A stretch of DNA of 64,000 bases, taken from NCBI GenBank assembly GCA_025936115.1, contig JAICTZ010000010.1:62001-126000 (forward strand), written 5' to 3'. This document shows positions 8,417 to 16,488 of this stretch, in pieces. The DNA is from Polyangiaceae bacterium (lineage in GTDB: Bacteria; Myxococcota_A; Polyangia; Polyangiales; Polyangiaceae). The notes beneath the pieces are model-generated. The model was not told the origin of the DNA and did not search any database. It saw nothing but the letters and a program-made list of their open reading frames with translations. How positions within the stretch are numbered: position 1 is the first letter of the stretch; each line of letters starts with the position of its first letter. The translations under genes were made by a program, and so were the position numbers.

Positions 8417-11179
8417 TCAAATCGACAGCGGCGCCACTTTGTCGGCGTCCACGCCAAGCTCGCGGATTGCGTTTGCGAGCTCGGCGTTCGAGAGCTTGCC
8501 CTCGAGTCGCAGCGCATCGAGCGCGCCGATCACGACGGACTCGGCGTCGACCTCGAAGTGGCGACGCAGCGCCTCACGCGTGTCGCTCATGCCGAAGCCG
8601 TCGGTACCGAGCGGCACGAAACGACCCGGGATCCAGCGCGCGACCAAGTCGCCCATCGTCTTCATGTAGTCGGACGCCGAAATGAACGGACCTTCGACGC
8701 CTTTCAACACCTCGGTGAGGTACGGCACGCGCGGCGGCGCTTCTGGGTGGAGGCGGTTCTGGCGCTCGCACTCGAGCGCGTCCGAGCGCAGGCGCTGGTA
8801 GCTCGTGACGCCCCAGACGTCGGCCGACACTCCGAAGCGCTCGAGGAGCTCTTGCGCGCGTAGGACCTGCAGCATGATCGAGCCCGAGCCCCAGAGCTGC
8901 ACGTGCTTGCCGAGCTTCTTCTTCGCGGGACGGAAGCGATAGAGCCCGCGTAAAATGCCGTCTTTGGCGCCCTCGGGCATGGGCGGCATCGGGTAGTTCT
9001 CGTTCTGGAGCGTCAGGTAGTACCAGACGTTCTCCTCGTCCTCGAACATGCGCTTCATGCCGTCTTCGATGATGGCGGCGAGCTCGAAGGCGAACGACAC
9101 GTCGTACGCGCGTACGGCCGGTACGGTCGTCGCGTGCACGTGACTGTGGCCGTCCTCGTGCTGCAGGCCTTCGCCGTTCAGCGTCGTGCGACCCGCCGTG
9201 CCGCCCAGCACGAATCCGCGCGCCATGCTGTCGCCGGCCGCCCACATGAGGTCGCCCGTGCGCTGGAAGCCGAACATGGAGTAGAAAATGTAAAACGGGA
9301 TCATCGGCTGGCCGTGCACCGCGTACGACGTGGCCGCCGCGATGAAGGAAGCCATCGAGCCCGTCTCGGTGATGCCCTCTTCGAGCACCTGACCGTCCTT
9401 GGTCTCCTTGTAATAAAGGAGCTTGCCCTTATCGATCGGCTCGTACACTTGGCCGACGGCCGAGTAGATGCCGACCTGGCCGAACAAGGCTTCCATGCCG
9501 AAGGTGCGCGCTTCGTCCGGAACGATCGGCACGACGCGCCGGCCGATCTTCTTGTCGCGCAGGAGCTTGGCGAGCAGGCGCGAGAAGACCATCGTGGTCG
9601 ACGCCTCCCCCTTCTCCATGCCCTTGTAAAACTCCTCGTAAACGTCGGATTTGGGCAGCTCGAGCTTGACCTGGGCGTGGCCACGCTTCGGAATCAAACC
9701 GCCGAGCGCGCGACGGCGTTCGAGTAGGTACTCGACCTCGGGGCTCTTCGGGCCCGGGTGGAAGAGCGGAGGCCGTTCGAGCGCGTCGTCGGGGATCGGC
9801 AGCTCGAGGATGTCCCGGAAGTGCTGCAGATCCGAGCGGCCCATCTTCTTCTTCTGGTGCGTGACGTTCACGCCTTCGAAGCCTTCGCCGAGCATCCAGC
9901 CCTTCACGGTGTGCGCGAGGATGACGGTCGGGCGTCCGTCGCTGTTCTGCGTGGCCTGACGGTAGGCAGCGTACACCTTGCGCAAGCTGTGCCCGCCGCG
10001 CCGGAACCGCGCGAGCTCGTCGTCCGAGACGTGCGAGACGAGCTCGAGCATGCGGGGATCGAGCGCGAAAAATTCCTTGCGCACGACGTCGCCCGTCGCG
10101 GTCGTGAGGCGCTGCCACTGCCCGTCAACGACGGCGTTCAGATGCCGTCGCAAGACGCCGTCGGTGTCACGCGCGAAGATCGGATCCCACTCGGGGCCCC
10201 AGATCACCTTGATCACGTTCCAACCCGCGCCGCGGAAGATACCCTCGAGCTGCTGGATGATCTTGCCGTTGCCGTAGACCGGCCCGTCGAGGCGCTGGAG
10301 GTTACAATTGACGACCCACACGAGATTATCGAGCCGCTCGCGCGCCGCGATCTGGAGCGCGCCGAGCGTCTCCGGCTCGTCGCTCTCGCCGTCGCCGACG
10401 AAGCACCACACCTTGGAGGCGGAAGCGTCGGTGATGCCGCGGGCCGTCGCGTAGCGATTGAAGCGCGCTTGATAGATCGAGTTCACGGGCCCGAGGCCCA
10501 TGCTGACGGTGGGGAACTCCCAGAAGTCGCTCATCAAGCGCGGGTGCGGGTACGACGAGAGCCCGCGACCACGCTCCGTCTCGCGCCGGAAGCGCTCGAG
10601 CTGCTCGCTCGAGAGCCGGCCCTCGAGAAAGGCGCGCGAGTAAATGCCGGGAGCCGCGTGCCCCTGGTAGTAGATTTGATCGCCCGCGCTGCCTGCGTCC
10701 TTGCCGTGAAAGAAGTGGTTGAAGCCCACCTCGTACAGGATCGCGCTCGAGGCGTAGGTCGAGATGTGGCCGCCGATGCCGTCCCAGTCGTGATTGGCGT
10801 TGTTGACCATCACGGCGGCGTTCCAGCGAATGATCTGCTGGATGCGTCGTTCCATCTGCCGGTCGCCCGGGTACTCGGGCTCGTCGGCGACGGGGATGGT
10901 GTTGACGTAGTCGGTGACGACCGGCAACGGCGGTTCGGCGCCGAGACGCCGTGCAGCCTCGACGACGCGACCGAGCACGAAGCGCGCACGGTTCGCACCT
11001 TCGTGCGCGACGACGGACTCGAGCGACTCGACCCATTCCTGGGTCTCTTGCGGGTCTCGATCGGAGTCGGGCGTATAGCTATCCACGGCGAGCGAGGCGT
11101 ATCGCGAGACGGTCCGGTATTCAAGGACGGACACGGCCCCTTGGCAGACCGGGCCGCGCGGCCCATAGATGACCGACAT
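8417..11179 (-). CDS. aceE: Pyruvate dehydrogenase E1 component, homodimeric type
   Basis: The protein decarboxylates pyruvate with thiamine diphosphate and acetylates the lipoyl group of E2. The ThDP motif is clear: CFVGDGESDEPETLGALQIA leading to LVWVVNCNLQRLDGPV. Other AceE hallmarks are GIGGHISTYASSAILYEVGF, YYQGHAAPGIYSRAFLEGRL and EGLQHEDGHSHVHA. At up to 920 residues it is full length. The start is uncertain: the ATG at 11179 overlaps the divergent gene by 11 bases, and in-frame GTG codons downstream, still ahead of the conserved DPQETQEWVESLESV, are equally possible. No aceF or lpd lies next to it. Confidence 0.95.
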   Translation of the reverse strand: MSVIYGPRGPVCQGAVSVLEYRTVSRYASLAVDSYTPDSDRDPQETQEWVESLESVVAHEGANRARFVLGRVVEAARRLGAEPPLPVVTDYVNTIPVADEPEYPGDRQMERRIQQIIRWNAAVMVNNANHDWDGIGGHISTYASSAILYEVGFNHFFHGKDAGSAGDQIYYQGHAAPGIYSRAFLEGRLSSEQLERFRRETERGRGLSSYPHPRLMSDFWEFPTVSMGLGPVNSIYQARFNRYATARGITDASASKVWCFVGDGESDEPETLGALQIAARERLDNLVWVVNCNLQRLDGPVYGNGKIIQQLEGIFRGAGWNVIKVIWGPEWDPIFARDTDGVLRRHLNAVVDGQWQRLTTATGDVVRKEFFALDPRMLELVSHVSDDELARFRRGGHSLRKVYAAYRQATQNSDGRPTVILAHTVKGWMLGEGFEGVNVTHQKKKMGRSDLQHFRDILELPIPDDALERPPLFHPGPKSPEVEYLLERRRALGGLIPKRGHAQVKLELPKSDVYEEFYKGMEKGEASTTMVFSRLLAKLLRDKKIGRRVVPIVPDEARTFGMEALFGQVGIYSAVGQVYEPIDKGKLLYYKETKDGQVLEEGITETGSMASFIAAATSYAVHGQPMIPFYIFYSMFGFQRTGDLMWAAGDSMARGFVLGGTAGRTTLNGEGLQHEDGHSHVHATTVPAVRAYDVSFAFELAAIIEDGMKRMFEDEENVWYYLTLQNENYPMPPMPEGAKDGILRGLYRFRPAKKKLGKHVQLWGSGSIMLQVLRAQELLERFGVSADVWGVTSYQRLRSDALECERQNRLHPEAPPRVPYLTEVLKGVEGPFISASDYMKTMGDLVARWIPGRFVPLGTDGFGMSDTREALRRHFEVDAESVVIGALDALRLEGKLSNAELANAIRELGVDADKVAPLSI

Positions 11180-12350
11180 GCCGCGCCTGCTTTCGTTCGC
11201 GCTCTTCTTCTGCGTCGCGCTGACGCTCGTGGGGGCGGTCCACTACTACATTTGGGCGCGACTCGTGCGCGACACGATCTTGGCGCCGCCCTGGCAGCGG
11301 GTCGCGACGGCGGGCATCGTGGGCATGTACGTAGTCGTCCCACTATCTTTTTTTCTGCGGCGCGCCGGGGCAGGTTTTGCCGTTCCGCTCGTTTGGGTCG
11401 CGTCGGTGTGGATGGGGCTGCTGCTCCTGTTCCTGGTCGTGCTCGCGGCGGGTGACCTCGGGCGCGGCGGCCTTGCTCTGGTGGCGAAGCTCGGGTCGGC
11501 GCCGCCCCCGGATCCGGAGCGGCGACTGCTGCTCGCGCGCTGGTTCGGGCTCTTGGTCGTGGTCACGACGGGCGGCCTCGCCGCGGTCGCGGTGCGCTCC
11601 GGCCTCGCTCGCGTGGCGCTCCGTGAAGTCGCCGTGCGGCTGCGCCGCCTGCCGAAGTCGCTCGACGGCCTCACGATCGTGCAGCTCACGGACATTCACG
11701 TCGGGCCGACCATCGGACGCGCCTTCATCGAGGACATCGTGGCCCGCACGAACGCCGTGTCTCCCGACGTGATCGCGATCACGGGCGACCTCGTCGACGG
11801 CTCGGTCGAGGATTTGCGCGCCGCCGTCGCGCCGCTCGCGGGACTCAAGGCGCGCTACGGCGTGTACTTCGTGACCGGCAATCACGAGTATTACTCGGGC
11901 GCGCCCGCGTGGTGCGCCGAACTCGAACGGCTCGGCATCCGCGTGCTCCGCAACGAACGCGTGAGCATCGGCAACGGCGCGGAGAGCTTCGATCTCGCCG
12001 GCATCGACGACGCACACGCGCACCAATTCGGGGAAGGTCACGGCGCCGATCTCGGCCGCGCCGTCGCGGGCCGCGATCCCACGCGCGAGCTCGTGCTGCT
12101 CGCGCACCAGCCGCGGGCCGTGTTCGAGGCGGTGGAGCACGGCGTGGGCCTACAGCTGTCCGGTCACACGCACGGCGGGCAAATTTGGCCGTGGAACTAC
12201 GCGGTCCGCTTGCAGCAACCCGTGGTGCGCGGACTTGCCCGCTTCGGCGAAACGCAGGTGTACGTGAGCTCGGGCACCGGCTATTGGGGTCCGCCCATGC
12301 GGCTCGGGGCGCCCGCGGAGATCACGCGCGTGACGCTGCGCGCGGCGTAA
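11169..12350 (+). CDS. Membrane-bound metallophosphoesterase (YkuE/YaeI-like)
   Basis: The first 145 residues contain four likely membrane spans (about 5-25, 38-58, 70-95 and 110-135). They are followed by a calcineurin-like phosphoesterase domain with all metal motifs: QLTDIHVG, ITGDLVDG, VTGNHEYY and LSGHTHGGQ. Such proteins act on the periplasmic or membrane face, some on lipids, but the substrate cannot be read here. The first ATG is used; MPRLLSF three codons later is an alternative that would shorten the overlap with aceE. Its stop abuts the stop of the convergent transporter gene. Confidence 0.88.
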   Translation: MTDMPRLLSFALFFCVALTLVGAVHYYIWARLVRDTILAPPWQRVATAGIVGMYVVVPLSFFLRRAGAGFAVPLVWVASVWMGLLLLFLVVLAAGDLGRGGLALVAKLGSAPPPDPERRLLLARWFGLLVVVTTGGLAAVAVRSGLARVALREVAVRLRRLPKSLDGLTIVQLTDIHVGPTIGRAFIEDIVARTNAVSPDVIAITGDLVDGSVEDLRAAVAPLAGLKARYGVYFVTGNHEYYSGAPAWCAELERLGIRVLRNERVSIGNGAESFDLAGIDDAHAHQFGEGHGADLGRAVAGRDPTRELVLLAHQPRAVFEAVEHGVGLQLSGHTHGGQIWPWNYAVRLQQPVVRGLARFGETQVYVSSGTGYWGPPMRLGAPAEITRVTLRAA

Positions 12351-13424
12351 TCACGCGGCCGACGGCTCGGGCTCACGCTCGCGCGTCCGTTCGGGCGCCG
12401 AACGCTTGCGGAGCTCCTTGCCCGCCGAGATTGCGACCACGAGCAGCGGCGTCGAAAAGGTGAGGCCGAGCGACCCCACGAGCGCACCGAAGAGCGCCTG
12501 ACCGACGAGCGTACCGGCCGGCGGAATGCGCACGGCGTTGCGCGCGAGCAAGGGCGTGAGCACGTAGCCTTCGATGATGTGCAGGGCCGTATACGTGACG
12601 CCGACCCAGACCGCCGTCAGCGGTCCCTGACTGAACGCGAGCAGGATCGCGGGAATGGCCGAAGCGACCGCGCCGACGTACTCGACGAAGGTCAAAAGGC
12701 CCGCGAGCACGGCCAAGGGGATGGCGAGCGGCACACCGAGCAGGCTGAACGCGATGCCGCAGCTCACGCCCACGAACAGCATGGCGACCAGGCGCCCGAG
12801 TAACCAGCGCCGGAGCTCGCTCGTCGCTTCTTGCATGATGGCTGCCGCGACGGCTCGGTGGCGCGCCGGCAGGACGGCGAGCAGGGCGCGCGAGTAGGCG
12901 CCGGGGTCAGCCGCACCGTAAACCGCGACGAAGAAGCAGACGATCAGCCCGGCGAGCACGTCGAACGTCGTGCCCACCGTGGCGAGCGCGCCGCTCGCGG
13001 CTTTGTCGAAATGGAGATTTTGGAGCTTGTTGCCCAAGCCGTGCTCGAGCACGTCGCCGTAGCCCAGGGAGTCGGCAAAGCGGTGCGCCGCGGGCGGTAA
13101 GGTCGAGCGCAGCTTGTCGATCTGGTCGACGACGAGTGGCACCGAGAACACGACGGCGAGCACGGTTCCGCCGAGCAGCACGAGCACGAGCGACGTGAGG
13201 ACGAGGACGTACGGCGCGTGAAGGTGTTTCGCGATGAACGACGCGATCGCCCGCAGCACGATCGCAAAGAGGATACCCGCGAACACGGAGAGCAGGACGC
13301 GCACCGTGAACACGGTGACGGCGGCCCCGGCGAGCAGCGCGAGCGTGAAGAGCACGAGGCCGCGGCCTTTCGCCTGCTCTCCACGCTGGCGTCCGCTCGG
13401 GTGACGCGGAGTGGGGGCATTCAT
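12351..13424 (-). CDS. AI-2E family transporter (PerM-like membrane protein)
   Basis: A 357-residue protein with about seven or eight hydrophobic spans and the family layout: two N-terminal spans (LVLFTLALLAGAAVTVF, VFAGILFAIVLRAIASFIA), a third, a soluble loop, then a C-terminal bundle including GLLTFVEYVGAVASAIPAIL and VGQALFGALVGSLGLTFSTP. The family is named for autoinducer-2 export, but members have diverse roles (PerM, Na+/H+ antiport), so the substrate is open. The ATG at 13424 (MNAPTPRHPSG) is preferred over one six codons upstream. Its stop directly abuts the stop of the convergent phosphoesterase gene. Confidence 0.88.
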   Translation of the reverse strand: MNAPTPRHPSGRQRGEQAKGRGLVLFTLALLAGAAVTVFTVRVLLSVFAGILFAIVLRAIASFIAKHLHAPYVLVLTSLVLVLLGGTVLAVVFSVPLVVDQIDKLRSTLPPAAHRFADSLGYGDVLEHGLGNKLQNLHFDKAASGALATVGTTFDVLAGLIVCFFVAVYGAADPGAYSRALLAVLPARHRAVAAAIMQEATSELRRWLLGRLVAMLFVGVSCGIAFSLLGVPLAIPLAVLAGLLTFVEYVGAVASAIPAILLAFSQGPLTAVWVGVTYTALHIIEGYVLTPLLARNAVRIPPAGTLVGQALFGALVGSLGLTFSTPLLVVAISAGKELRKRSAPERTREREPEPSAA

Positions 13425-13558
13425 GCGTACGCGACAATGCACGTGGCGGGCCGCCCGCTAGCGACAGCGCAGCGCAATTTTTGCCCATTTTTGGTCGGGT
13501 CACACCCGGCAGCAGGCGCAAAGTGCCCCAGCCGGGAGCAAAATGGTGCCACCGAGGG

Positions 13559-15148
13559 TCAGCGCGCCTGCTCGAGCCGAGCCGCCACCCGCTCCGCGAC
13601 GCGCATGCCGTCGAGCGCCGCGCTCACGATGCCGCCTGCATACCCGGCGCCTTCCCCCGCGGGGTAAAGACCGAGCAGATCGGGCGACTCGAGCGTCTCC
13701 GGATCGCGAGGGACACGAACGGGCGAGCTGGTGCGCGACTCGACGCCGACGAGCGCCGCGTCGTTCGTGAGATACCCGCGCATGCTCTGGTTGAATTCGA
13801 CGAGCGCGCGGCGTACACGGGTGGCGAGCTCGAGCCCGGCGGCGTCGAGCACGGCCCGAATGTCGGCCGCCACCGTGCCTGGGATGTAGCTCGTCTCGGG
13901 AACGTCCGCGGATGCGCGCCCCTCGACGAAGTCGAGCGCGCGCACCGCCGGCGCGCGAAGCTCCCCTCCCCCCGCCTCGAAGGCCGCACGTTCGATGCGA
14001 CTTTGCACGTGAATGCCGCCGAGCGGACCCCGAAAACCGAGCGCTTCCCAGTCGTGCGGCTCGATCGCGACGACGAGCCCCGCGTTCGCGAAGGGCGAGT
14101 CCCGGCGCGAGAGACTCATGCCGTTGACGACCAGCGCGCCCGGTTCCGTCGCTGCCGGCACGATCCAGCCGCCCGGGCACATGCAGAAGGAAAACACGCC
14201 GCGGCCGTCCACCTGACAAGCCAAGCGGTAGGACGCGTTCGGCAGCTTCGGGTGGAGCTCGCTCCGGCCGTATTGAATGCGATTGATGAGAGGCTGCGGG
14301 TGCTCGATGCGCACGCCGAGCGCGAACGGCTTCGGCTCGAGCCGCACACCGGCTTCGAGCAAGAGCTCGAACACGTCGCGCGCGGAGTGGCCGGTGGCGA
14401 GCACCACGGCGTCGGCGCCGATTTCGCTGCCGTCCGCGAGCCGCACGCCGGCGACGCGCCGAGCGTCACCGTGCGGACGCATGACGAGGCCGGTCACGCG
14501 CGCGCCGAAGCGAAACACTTGTCCCACGCCGGCGAGTCGTTCGCGCAGCGCCGTCACGACTTTGGGCAGGCGATTCGAGCCGATGTGCGGGCGGGCTTCG
14601 ACGAGCACGGCGGGCGGCGCTCCGTGAAGAGCGAGGAGCTCGAGCACGTCGCGCACCGGGCCGCGCTTGTGTGCTCGCGTGTAGAGCTTGCCGTCACTGT
14701 ACGTGCCGGCGCCGCCCTCCCCGAAGCAGTAGTTGCTATCGGGATCGACCTTGCCGTAGCGGTTCAGACCCTTGAGGTCGTGCCGTCGAGGCTGCACGAG
14801 CTTGCCGCGATCGACCACGATGCAGGCGATGCCGCGCCGCGCGAGCTCGTAAGCGCAAAAGAGACCGGCCGGCCCCTCTCCCACCACGACGACGCGCGGC
14901 TCGCCCGTGACTTCGCGCGGCGGCGCGCCCCCGAGCGCCTCGTCGCGCGCGCCGATCTCGATCAGCAAGTGGAACCTGAGTCGCCCGCGCCGCGCGTCGA
15001 GCGAGCGCTTGCGTACGACGATCGGCGGCAGCTCGCTTTCGGCGACACGCAGCGTTTCCGCGACGCGGCGCCGGATCGCGGCGTCGTCTTCGGCGTCGTC
15101 GAGCGCGAGCTCGAGGGTGAGCTCGCCGGGTAGGGCTTTCGAGGCCAT
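13559..15148 (-). CDS. FAD-dependent oxidoreductase of the COG2509 type
   Basis: A 529-residue flavoprotein. Residues about 1-80 form a small alpha/beta N-terminal domain; the dinucleotide fold follows with VVVVGEGPAGLFCAYELARR, then YCFGEGGAGTYSDGKLYTR and the second flavin motif VVLATGHSARDVFELLLEAG. The order and motifs match uncharacterised FAD dehydrogenases of COG2509, whose physiological substrate is unknown to me. Its ATG shares a base with the stop of the upstream Ser/Thr kinase gene (TGATG), so the two are coupled. Confidence 0.88.
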   Translation of the reverse strand: MASKALPGELTLELALDDAEDDAAIRRRVAETLRVAESELPPIVVRKRSLDARRGRLRFHLLIEIGARDEALGGAPPREVTGEPRVVVVGEGPAGLFCAYELARRGIACIVVDRGKLVQPRRHDLKGLNRYGKVDPDSNYCFGEGGAGTYSDGKLYTRAHKRGPVRDVLELLALHGAPPAVLVEARPHIGSNRLPKVVTALRERLAGVGQVFRFGARVTGLVMRPHGDARRVAGVRLADGSEIGADAVVLATGHSARDVFELLLEAGVRLEPKPFALGVRIEHPQPLINRIQYGRSELHPKLPNASYRLACQVDGRGVFSFCMCPGGWIVPAATEPGALVVNGMSLSRRDSPFANAGLVVAIEPHDWEALGFRGPLGGIHVQSRIERAAFEAGGGELRAPAVRALDFVEGRASADVPETSYIPGTVAADIRAVLDAAGLELATRVRRALVEFNQSMRGYLTNDAALVGVESRTSSPVRVPRDPETLESPDLLGLYPAGEGAGYAGGIVSAALDGMRVAERVAARLEQAR

Positions 15149-16440
15149 CAGCGCGGGACGATGTCGCTAGTGCGCGGAACCACCGAAGCGGGCGCGTGCT
15201 CCGTGTGCGCGCGTTTTGCGGACGGCTCGACGAGCAGCGACGTCGCCGTGAGCACCGCCGAGGGCAAGACGGCTGCGGCCGCGGACCCGAGCTCCGCCCG
15301 GCGCAAGGCGCGCGCGCCGCCGCCGAACGCGAACGCGGCGACGCCCACCAGGATCAGCGCGGCGACACCGAGTAGCAAGAATAGCCCCGCGTTGCCGCCG
15401 CGCGCTGGCTCTCCCGGCGCGGCGCGAGTGATGGCCGCGCGCTGGCCGGTGGTGAGCTGCAAATCGTTACCTTCGCTGCGCGGCGGAAAACTCCGGGCCG
15501 GAGTGGGCGCGACGCTCGCGCCGATGCCCGGCATACGGCCGCTCACGCGCTTGGTGGGCCCGGGGGCGAGCACGGTCGTGAGCTCTTCGATCATTTCGCG
15601 CGCCGTCTGAAAGCGGCGAGCGCGGTCACGCTGCGTCGCTCGGACGAACCATTCGTCGAAACCAGCCGGCACGGCTCCGAAGCGGGACGGGATCGGCGTA
15701 GGAGCCGTGCAAATCGCAATCACGAGATCGCCGAACGTCTCGGCGACGAACGGACGCTGCCCGAGCAAGGCTTCGAACGTGACCACGGCGATGGACCAGA
15801 GGTCGGTGCGTTGATCGATGGGTCTTGCCTGCGTTTGCTCGGGGCTCATGTAGTACGGCGTGCCGAGCATGAGGCCCGTCTGCGTGCCCGTACCCGTGCC
15901 GGTCCAGAGCGCGCCTTTCTTCACCTTCGCCACGCCGAAGTCGAGCACCTTGGCCACTTCCGGCTCACCGCGACAGATGAACACGTTGTCCGGCTTGAGA
16001 TCGCGGTGAATGATGCCAGCCGAGTGCGCGGGTTCGATCGCGCGCACGATGTCCGAGACGAAGCGCAGGACTTCTTCGGGCGCGAGCCGGCCGACGCGCG
16101 TGATGCGCTCGCTCAAGGGCTCGCCGTCGAGCAGCTCCATCGCGATGAATGCCTGATCGTGATCGACGCCGTAGTCGTGAATGCGCACGACGTTCGGACT
16201 TTCGAGCAGCTGGGCCGCCTGGGCTTCGCGCAGGAAACGCTGCACCATGACGCGATCCCGAGCGATCTCGGGCTCCAGGCCCTTGAGCGCGACGGGCGCG
16301 TCGGTGACGAGATCGCGGGCCTTCCACACCGAACCCATGCCGCCGCGGCGCAGCAGCACTTCGAGCCGATAGCGCTCCTTGACGACCGTTCCTGGTTGCC
16401 AAGCCGGCGGCGCAAAGGGTGATCGAAGCGCGTCAGCCAC
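15148..16440 (-). CDS. Eukaryote-type Ser/Thr protein kinase with C-terminal membrane anchor
   Basis: A Hanks-type kinase of 430 residues starting at GTG 16440. The glycine loop LLRRGGMGSVWKARD, the VALK lysine, the catalytic loop HRDLKPDN and the DFGVAK metal motif are intact, so it should be active. After the kinase domain (to about residue 280) comes a Pro/Ser-rich linker, one membrane span (LFLLLGVAALILVGVAAFAF, about 355-375), and a short outer tail. It lies 48 bp downstream of yhaN and is coupled by a 1-base overlap to the FAD oxidoreductase, a candidate target or partner by location only. Confidence 0.95.
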   Translation of the reverse strand: MADALRSPFAPPAWQPGTVVKERYRLEVLLRRGGMGSVWKARDLVTDAPVALKGLEPEIARDRVMVQRFLREAQAAQLLESPNVVRIHDYGVDHDQAFIAMELLDGEPLSERITRVGRLAPEEVLRFVSDIVRAIEPAHSAGIIHRDLKPDNVFICRGEPEVAKVLDFGVAKVKKGALWTGTGTGTQTGLMLGTPYYMSPEQTQARPIDQRTDLWSIAVVTFEALLGQRPFVAETFGDLVIAICTAPTPIPSRFGAVPAGFDEWFVRATQRDRARRFQTAREMIEELTTVLAPGPTKRVSGRMPGIGASVAPTPARSFPPRSEGNDLQLTTGQRAAITRAAPGEPARGGNAGLFLLLGVAALILVGVAAFAFGGGARALRRAELGSAAAAVLPSAVLTATSLLVEPSAKRAHTEHAPASVVPRTSDIVPR

Positions 16441-16488
16441 GATCCACCGAGCGTACCGACCCGCGCCGGCGGCCGCAAGCCCGCGAGC

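Noticed and set aside
9758-11455. 565-codon plus-strand ORF
   Set aside because: Complement of aceE; no recognisable motifs.
13446-13458. GCGGG-CCG-CCCGC hairpin between two minus-strand genes
   Set aside because: A 5 bp stem is too weak to call a terminator in G+C-rich DNA.
13481-15133. 550-codon plus-strand ORF
   Set aside because: It is the complement of the COG2509 oxidoreductase; third-position G/C bias on the minus strand shows the real frame.
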